A stretch of 19,047 bases of DNA. Origin: Parachlamydiales bacterium. Lineage in GTDB: Bacteria; Chlamydiota; Chlamydiia; Chlamydiales; JAJFMK01. The position numbers and the translations under genes were made by a program. Each line of letters begins with the position of its first letter. Within the stretch, counting starts at the first letter, position 1. The DNA lies in contig JAGVKY010000067.1 of NCBI GenBank assembly GCA_020050175.1, positions 1-19,047 on the forward strand, read 5' to 3'. Positions 14,937 through 19,047 of the stretch are shown one piece after another. The notes under the pieces are model-generated. The model was not told the origin of the DNA. It worked only from the letters and a program-made list of their open reading frames with translations, and made no database searches.

Positions 14937-15615
14937 AAGTCCAAGCACGATTGCCACACTCTTTAATGGGATTGCCCCTGTTTATGACAGAGTGAATAGC
15001 CTTTTGTCGTTGAATTTGCATAAGGGATGGAACAAGAGCTTAGTCCATTCTTTACTGCCTTATTTAAAAAACGGCAGCCAAGTGCTCGATCTCTGTGCAG
15101 GAACTGGAGCTATTGCCAAAGAGCTCTTAAAATACCCCGATGTACATGGAGTCACTCTTTTAGATGTTTCTCCTGGCATGCTCGCTTTAGCAAAAGGGCA
15201 TTTGAAAGATCCTAGAGCCACTTTTGTCGAAGGTGATGCCTTAAAACTTCCCTTTAAAGACAGTGAGTTTGATGCGGTAACAGTTGCTTATGGCATTCGA
15301 AACCTCCCTTCTTTAGAAAAGGGGTTCCATGAAGTGCGACGTGTTTTAAAACCGCATGGAACTTTTGCTATTTTAGAACTAACACGCCCAAAAGGTTGGA
15401 TGTCTCCTCTGCATAACCTTTACCTAAAAGGTTGTGTCCCTCTTTTAGGGAGATTGGCTTCGGGTAAAAGCTCTGCTTATCATTATCTCTCTTCATCTGT
15501 TGCCGATTTTCTTGCTGTCGACGACATTGTGGATCAATTACACCTAGCAGGCTTTAAAACTCTTCGGACCCAGCCCCTTTTTAAAGGATGCGCTACACTC
15601 TTCCTCTCCTGTTAA
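14923..15615 (+). CDS. menG: demethylmenaquinone methyltransferase
   Basis: 230 residues. The SAM-dependent C-methyltransferase of the UbiE/MenG family, which makes menaquinone from demethylmenaquinone as the last step of the route. Motifs: LFNGIAPVYDRVNSLLSL (13-30, family LFDxIAxxYDxxN), VLDLCAGTGAIA (54-65), LLDVSPGMLALAKGHL (79-94), EGDALKLPFKDSEFDAVTVAYGIRN (103-127) and VLKPHGTFAILELTRP (141-156). The ATG at 14923 has GGAGG a few bases upstream and gives the normal N-terminus. An upstream in-frame ATG at 14755 would add 56 residues that are out-of-frame mqnA sequence and is rejected. It overlaps mqnA by 14 bases and the next gene by 28. The ubiE name applies equally. Confidence 0.92.
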   Translation: MELDKSPSTIATLFNGIAPVYDRVNSLLSLNLHKGWNKSLVHSLLPYLKNGSQVLDLCAGTGAIAKELLKYPDVHGVTLLDVSPGMLALAKGHLKDPRATFVEGDALKLPFKDSEFDAVTVAYGIRNLPSLEKGFHEVRRVLKPHGTFAILELTRPKGWMSPLHNLYLKGCVPLLGRLASGKSSAYHYLSSSVADFLAVDDIVDQLHLAGFKTLRTQPLFKGCATLFLSC

Positions 15616-16109
15616 TCACCTCTCTTTGCGCCCTTGAAGTGAAGGGCCGGGAGGGCAAGCCTTTATACGTTGTCGAAGTCCCCGATGGATGGAGCGTTGT
15701 AGAAACATCCCCAGAAAAAATAAAAGACAATCGTGAACCCCTCATATCTTGGCAAAAAGGAAATCTAAAAGCCCGCCTCCACTCTTTTCCATTCCATGGC
15801 GCTTCGATTCCCTCCGAAGCTCAGGTCACTCGTTGGTTAAAGAAATATCCAGAAGAACCTCTCTATGAAGTTTTGCCTGTCTCTCAAGGAGGCTACGGAG
15901 GACTGATTTTGGTCACTGAAGATTTTTTAGGGGGGGCTTTTTCCTTAGGCAATCGTGGAAAACGGGCTTTTAGAGGACATCAAGAACTTTGCAGTGATTG
16001 GACATTTGTCGTCTCTGGTCCACGCGAAGAGCTAATGTCTGATAAATTCACCCTTTTAGAGTGGGTAGAGACGATCCATCTTGCTTTTGAGATCCCAGAT
16101 GTGGATTAG
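15588..16109 (+). CDS. secreted protein of unknown function
   Basis: 173 residues with an N-terminal signal peptide (MRYTLPLLLITSLCALEVKG; hydrophobic core 4-16), so probably periplasmic or surface exposed; the Cys14 site has no good lipobox. The mature part has PDGWSVVE, ISWQKGNLKARLHSFPF, the tryptophan-lysine WLKKYPEEPLYEV, GGYGGLILVTEDFLGG and DWTFVVSG. I do not recognise a named family. It overlaps menG by 28 bases, so it is the last gene of the menaquinone operon. AAAGG directly abuts the ATG, an abnormally short spacing. The TAG stop (16107-16109) straddles the MITE-like element that begins at 16108, so the C-terminus may be altered compared with relatives. Confidence 0.72.
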   Translation: MRYTLPLLLITSLCALEVKGREGKPLYVVEVPDGWSVVETSPEKIKDNREPLISWQKGNLKARLHSFPFHGASIPSEAQVTRWLKKYPEEPLYEVLPVSQGGYGGLILVTEDFLGGAFSLGNRGKRAFRGHQELCSDWTFVVSGPREELMSDKFTLLEWVETIHLAFEIPDVD

Positions 16110-16428
16110 ACCTCTTGCATAACCTCATTTGCCCAGAAAAACCACAGATTTTCTTGGCAAATTTTAGAATCTGCAAAGCAGATTAGGGTAGCGGAGGCGA
16201 GGCGACTTCTAGTAAGTCGCTGAGATGACGGTACAAAAATTGGACAGAAAAGATGATTGGTTTTAATAGACCTCTTGCATAACCTGCTTTGCCCAGAAAA
16301 ACCACAGATTTTCTTGGCAAATTTTTAGAATCTGCAAAGCAGATTAGGGTAGCGGAGGCGAGGCGACTTCTAGTAAGTCGCTGATACGACGGTACAAAAA
16401 TTGGACAGAAAAGATGATTGGTTTTAAT
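16108..16428. repeat. two tandem ~160-bp units inside the element
   Basis: Unit 1 is 16108-16267 (160 bp) and unit 2 is 16268-16428 (161 bp). They differ at only a few positions: CCTCATTT versus CCTGCTTT near the left end, one extra T in the T-run (unit 2), and GAGATGACG versus GATACGACG near the right. The true right terminal repeat matches the left end of unit 1 better than that of unit 2, so unit 2 is most likely an internal duplication. Confidence 0.9.
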
Positions 16429-16455
16429 GGGCAAATGAGGTTGTGCAAGAGGTCT
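16108..16455. mobile_element. MITE-like element with 28-bp terminal inverted repeats
   Basis: The left end AGACCTCTTGCATAACCT and on to 16135 is the reverse complement of 16428-16455 at 27 of 28 positions (one T/C difference). ATT lies directly outside both ends (16105-16107 and 16456-16458), as expected for a 3-bp target duplication. The 348-bp body has no transposase. It contains hairpins AATCTGC-AAA-GCAGATT (16168-16184) and GCGACTT-CTAGT-AAGTCGC (16202-16220), repeated in the second unit. A parent IS is presumed elsewhere in the genome; termini of the type AGACCTCTTGCATAAC recall IS families, but the family is unassigned. Confidence 0.85.
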
Positions 16456-17781
16456 ATTAAGTATTTAGGAAGTTTATGGCTGACAATCCCCCTTCTTGCC
16501 ATCACTGTCATCGTTGTCTCTATCGGCACATTTCTCGAGGGCAACAGCGGATCCCATCAAATCGCTGAGAGTTGGATCTACCATCATCCCCTCTTTTACT
16601 TTGTTCTCTTTCTTTACTTCGTCAACATTCTCTTTGCCACCTTTACCCGTTGGCCTTTCCAAAAAAAGCACATCCCTTTTTTGACCGCCCATTTAGGGCT
16701 CCTGATGCTTTTGACAGGGGTGGGAATCAAGGGATTGTTTGGCATGCAGGGAGTGATGCGACTCCATGAAGGAGAAGGGAGCCACTTAGTTCTCTTGATG
16801 GACGAATGGGGTCTTTTTGGAAGAAATGGGGAGAAGCGATTTTCGTTTAAAATCACTCCAGACCGCCCTTTTCATGAGGGTGATACCATATTTACCCCAC
16901 TAGAAATCCTTCCGCATGGAGAGAAGTATTGGGAGGCTTGGATTTCTAATGAAAGGCTCACTGTGAATGGTCTTCCTGCGGTCGAAATCTCCTCCTGGGA
17001 AGGAAAAACAGAACCTCCCAAAGTCGATTTACCAGAATTTGAACTTTCCGTTTTAAAGACAGATGAGCCCCTGCTCACTCTCCTGCCTTGGAAGGAAGAA
17101 AAGCCATGGCTGCTCTTTTTGCAAGATAGCGCATCTAAAATCTCGATCTACCATCTCCACCATGACGGCTTTCAACAAAAAATATTCGATCCTAAATCAC
17201 CGGGAGAAATCATCCTCTACGATGGCGGCAAAGCTGGTTATGGGGTGGAAATGCCCCCTTTCTCCTCCCCTCTTTTTCTTCGTACAAGTCCCGCCCACCC
17301 CCCTAAAAAGCCCGAAGATGCTCGCCCCATCCTCCGCTTGAAAGCTGAAAAAAATGGGGAGATGATTGAAAAACTGATCCCCTACGATTCTGATGGAAGC
17401 GGTCTTTCTCTTCCCATCTTCGATACCCTCGTCAAATTTCAACCCTTAGCCATCAGAATCCCCCATCATCTTCACCTTTATAAAGCAAAAACTCTCTACC
17501 GTCCTGGAACCACTACACCTGAATCTTACGAAGCTAAAATCAAGGTGGACGGACAACCTTTCACCCTCCGGATGAACGAAGTCTACGAAAGCCCCTCCGG
17601 CTACCGCTTCTACCTCTCCAATATCCATGGCGCTCCAAACGAAGTGAAAGAGGTCCATCTCGCGGTCAACTACGACCCAGCCAAATATATCCTCACCTAC
17701 CCCGGCGGCGCCCTCATCGTCCTCGGCGCCCTCCTCCTCCTCTTCCGCAAACAAAGAGTTGTATTGGAAGACCTCCACTAG
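16414..17781 (+). CDS. ResB-like cytochrome c biogenesis membrane protein
   Basis: 455 residues from 16414, 448 from the ATG at 16435. A ResB/CcsB family protein, predicted to act with a CcsA/ResC partner in haem delivery to c-type cytochromes at the membrane. Seen: TM1 (about 20-41, ending SIGTFLE), TM2 (58-76, HHPLFYFVLFLYFVNILF), TM3 (89-106, FLTAHLGLLMLLTGVGIK) with a His, a large extracytoplasmic domain (about 115-420) and C-terminal NYDPAKYILTYPGGALIVLGALLLLF. No CcsA gene follows here. The first coding bases lie within the MITE: its right end supplies either start (ATG 16414 after AGAAAAG, or 16435) and the codons before IKYLGSLW. The native start was probably displaced by the insertion. 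Confidence 0.78.
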   Translation: MIGFNGQMRLCKRSIKYLGSLWLTIPLLAITVIVVSIGTFLEGNSGSHQIAESWIYHHPLFYFVLFLYFVNILFATFTRWPFQKKHIPFLTAHLGLLMLLTGVGIKGLFGMQGVMRLHEGEGSHLVLLMDEWGLFGRNGEKRFSFKITPDRPFHEGDTIFTPLEILPHGEKYWEAWISNERLTVNGLPAVEISSWEGKTEPPKVDLPEFELSVLKTDEPLLTLLPWKEEKPWLLFLQDSASKISIYHLHHDGFQQKIFDPKSPGEIILYDGGKAGYGVEMPPFSSPLFLRTSPAHPPKKPEDARPILRLKAEKNGEMIEKLIPYDSDGSGLSLPIFDTLVKFQPLAIRIPHHLHLYKAKTLYRPGTTTPESYEAKIKVDGQPFTLRMNEVYESPSGYRFYLSNIHGAPNEVKEVHLAVNYDPAKYILTYPGGALIVLGALLLLFRKQRVVLEDLH

Positions 17782-17809
17782 TTAAAATATATTTATTTTT
17801 TGAGGTTTT

Positions 17810-18463
17810 ATGGCTAATTTGATCGGAACTCATTATCTACCTTTTTCAGAGCGTCAAGCCCTTGCTCGAGATTTTCTTTTTGTCCAAGACGAAAGTTTGC
17901 GGTCTTATGAAGCAAAAAAACCGAAACCTCTCAATTGGATGGGAAGAACAGCAGACTTTATCCTTTCTGCAAAAAATTCGCCTTTAGCCAATATCCTCAT
18001 CAAAATAGCCATCATTGCTGTGTCGATTACCATCGTCGGCCTTCTTCTGACCCTTCCCCTAAATTGGGAAGCCAAGCGTCAACTTCAGGAATCTGAGTGC
18101 ATCCAAGCAAGAGTTGGTTTAATCAAAGGAATTTTAGGTCTGACTAAAAAAGAATTCGCCCAAATCCCTATAGTTAATCTGCCACAGCGCGTCTATCTAG
18201 ACATTGACCCGCTTATCGACTTTTACCCTGATCATGCACACATAATTAAAGGGGCAACTGTGGGACAATTTCCTTTTATAGCTATGAAAGAGCAAAACGG
18301 TAGTCACTTTGTTATTTTTCCTCCGATATTCCATAACGGTTATTGGGCCATCAAAAAGGACCGAATTACCCACGGCATTATTGATCCTAACGATGCTTTT
18401 AAGCTTGCAGAGCAAAATCGTGAATTAGCCCCTCTGGCAAGAGCTGCAATCGAAAGAATCTAG
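17810..18463 (+). CDS. single-pass membrane protein, unknown function
   Basis: 217 residues. A basic N-terminal region (residues 1-55, including SYEAKKPKPLNW), one hydrophobic helix at about 61-83 (NILIKIAIIAVSITIVGLLLTL), and a C-terminal soluble domain with YLDIDPLIDFYPDHAHIIKGATVGQFPFIAMKEQ and GYWAIKKDRITHGIIDPND. The N-in, C-out topology is inferred from the positive charges before the helix. GAGG stands about six bases before the ATG, and an A/T-rich stretch (17781-17800) just after the resB gene could be promoter. I do not recognise a family; a lineage-specific protein is likely. Confidence 0.65.
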   Translation: MANLIGTHYLPFSERQALARDFLFVQDESLRSYEAKKPKPLNWMGRTADFILSAKNSPLANILIKIAIIAVSITIVGLLLTLPLNWEAKRQLQESECIQARVGLIKGILGLTKKEFAQIPIVNLPQRVYLDIDPLIDFYPDHAHIIKGATVGQFPFIAMKEQNGSHFVIFPPIFHNGYWAIKKDRITHGIIDPNDAFKLAEQNRELAPLARAAIERI

Positions 18464-18556
18464 CCTTGCAGCTGCCTAGCTGTTTTCTTTATCGAATCCC
18501 TGACCCCTAAGAGATTAAATCCTTAGGCGAGATACTGATTTTCAAAAAAAATATCT

Positions 18557-18580
18557 TGTGTTACCGTTGGTATATACACA
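18557..18580 (+). promoter_or_regulatory. candidate operator of the toxin-antitoxin module
   Basis: An interrupted inverted repeat: TGTGT (18557-18561) TACC (18562-18565) GTT GGTA (18569-18572) TAT ACACA (18576-18580), with a 3-base bulge on the right. It overlaps a TATATA box (18571-18576) and lies upstream of the antitoxin ATG. AbrB-type antitoxins commonly autorepress by binding such sites. The rest of 18464-18593 holds no gene I can see; a CCTAAG/CTTAGG pair near 18510 is a weak hairpin. Confidence 0.4.
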
Positions 18581-18593
18581 GCTGGAGGCTGGG

Positions 18594-18824
18594 ATGTTAA
18601 AACACTTGATTCAGCATGGAAATAGCAAGGCGCTTGTCATAGACAAGGCGATTTTACAAGCAGCTGGCTTGGATGAGAATGCGTTATTTCAAGTGGTTGT
18701 TGATCCCAATGTTGGTATTACGATCCAATCGGTGAAACCAACTGATGAAGAAGCATTTAACAAATCATTTAAAAAAGTCCTTAAAAAACATGGAAAGCTC
18801 TTTAAAAGGCTAGCTGACAGGTGA
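18594..18824 (+). CDS. AbrB/MazE-like antitoxin
   Basis: 76 residues from the ATG at 18594, which has GGAGG five bases upstream; the longer frame from the GTG at 18558 (88 residues) reads MLPLVYTQLEAG first and is unlikely. The N-terminal half (MLKHLIQHGNSKALVIDKAILQAAGLDENALFQVVV) is a swapped-hairpin AbrB DNA-binding fold: GNSKALVIDKAILQAAGL resembles the 'G-n-S-l-VIPK-ll--lGl' motif. The C-terminal half is lysine-rich (FKKVLKKHGKLFKRL) and probably the toxin-neutralising part. The stop overlaps the toxin start (GTGA), the classic toxin-antitoxin coupling. Likely function: repress the operon and block the Doc toxin. Confidence 0.8.
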   Translation: MLKHLIQHGNSKALVIDKAILQAAGLDENALFQVVVDPNVGITIQSVKPTDEEAFNKSFKKVLKKHGKLFKRLADR

Positions 18825-19047
18825 AATTTTTAAAAGTTGAAGATGTTATTGAAATCCACACTGAACTAGTTAAGTTGTATGGTGGCTTGGATGGAATACG
18901 AGATAGGGGCCTTTTGATATCGGCAGTTGAAATGCCAAAGGCTTCAATTTATGGAGAAGAGCTTCACCCATCCATCTTCGATAAAGCAGCAGCCTATGCC
19001 TTTCACATCATTCGCAATCACCCTTTTGTAGATGGAAATAAACGCAC
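18821..19047 (+). CDS. Doc (death-on-curing) toxin, partial, 3' end off window
   Basis: 75 codons plus two bases are visible; the gene continues past the window edge. It begins with a GTG overlapping the antitoxin stop (GTGA). The Fic/Doc catalytic motif HPFVDGNKR (HxFx(D/E)GNxR) is near the right edge at about residues 66-74, with conserved lead-in DKAAAYAFHIIRNHPF. The N-terminus carries VIEIHTELVKLYGGLDGIRDRGLLISAVEMP, typical of Doc. Doc of phage P1 phosphorylates EF-Tu and halts translation; the same is inferred here. Upstream antitoxin is AbrB-like rather than Phd, a pairing known from genomic annotation of such modules. Confidence 0.88.
   Translation, partial: MKFLKVEDVIEIHTELVKLYGGLDGIRDRGLLISAVEMPKASIYGEELHPSIFDKAAAYAFHIIRNHPFVDGNKR

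Noticed and set aside
16183..16544. Two minus-strand open frames inside the MITE (with PPLP and FLYR segments)
   Set aside because: They are readings of the repeat units, nearly identical to each other, with no family features. The tandem repeat explains the similarity.
18558..18593. GTG start giving an 88-residue antitoxin
   Set aside because: It would place the operator-like palindrome inside the coding region; the ATG at 18594 has GGAGG at normal spacing and fits the AbrB N-terminus.

Overview
The window looks like chromosomal DNA of an environmental (non-Chlamydiaceae) member of the Chlamydiae. I infer this from moderate GC, the gene block dciA-gyrB-gyrA-tmk-holB (as I recall it, the order of the C. 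trachomatis gyrA/gyrB region), a futalosine-route menaquinone cluster mqnE-mqnA-menG like that known in Chlamydia, and several small membrane proteins of unknown function that look lineage-specific. No rRNA, tRNA or CRISPR array was seen.

Layout. 1-430: the 3' end of an unknown gene and an intergenic stretch. 431-7307 (minus strand): a tightly packed replication operon, dciA (helicase loader family), gyrB, gyrA, tmk, holB, with overlaps or gaps of only a few bases. 7387-9700 (plus): a FliO-like membrane protein, an intergenic inverted repeat, a PAP2 lipid phosphatase and an RlmI-type 23S rRNA methyltransferase whose genes overlap by 43 bases. 9747-12227 (plus): three unknown proteins, namely a 30/31-residue repeat protein, a 554-residue membrane-anchored protein and a small membrane protein. 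They end at a strong bidirectional terminator shared with a convergent unknown membrane protein (12286-12810, minus).

12951-16109 (plus): a five-gene overlapping operon. A 56-residue NqrM-like protein is followed by mqnE, mqnA, menG and a secreted protein. NqrM helps assemble the Na+-translocating NADH:quinone reductase, so a quinone-reductase assembly factor appears to be co-transcribed with the enzymes that make its quinone. 16108-16455: a MITE-like element with 28-bp terminal inverted repeats and an ATT target duplication, internally duplicated as two tandem ~160-bp units. Its left end contributes to the stop codon of the secreted protein gene. Its right end supplies the start codon and first codons of a resB-like cytochrome c biogenesis gene (16414-17781). 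After another unknown membrane protein (17810-18463) the window ends in a toxin-antitoxin module: an AbrB/MazE-like antitoxin and a Doc (Fic-fold) toxin cut by the window edge.

Most striking: the NqrM-like/menaquinone operon, the MITE that has rewritten the ends of two genes, candidate leaderless promoters in front of two operons, and a ribosome binding site inside a GC hairpin at 9714-9743.
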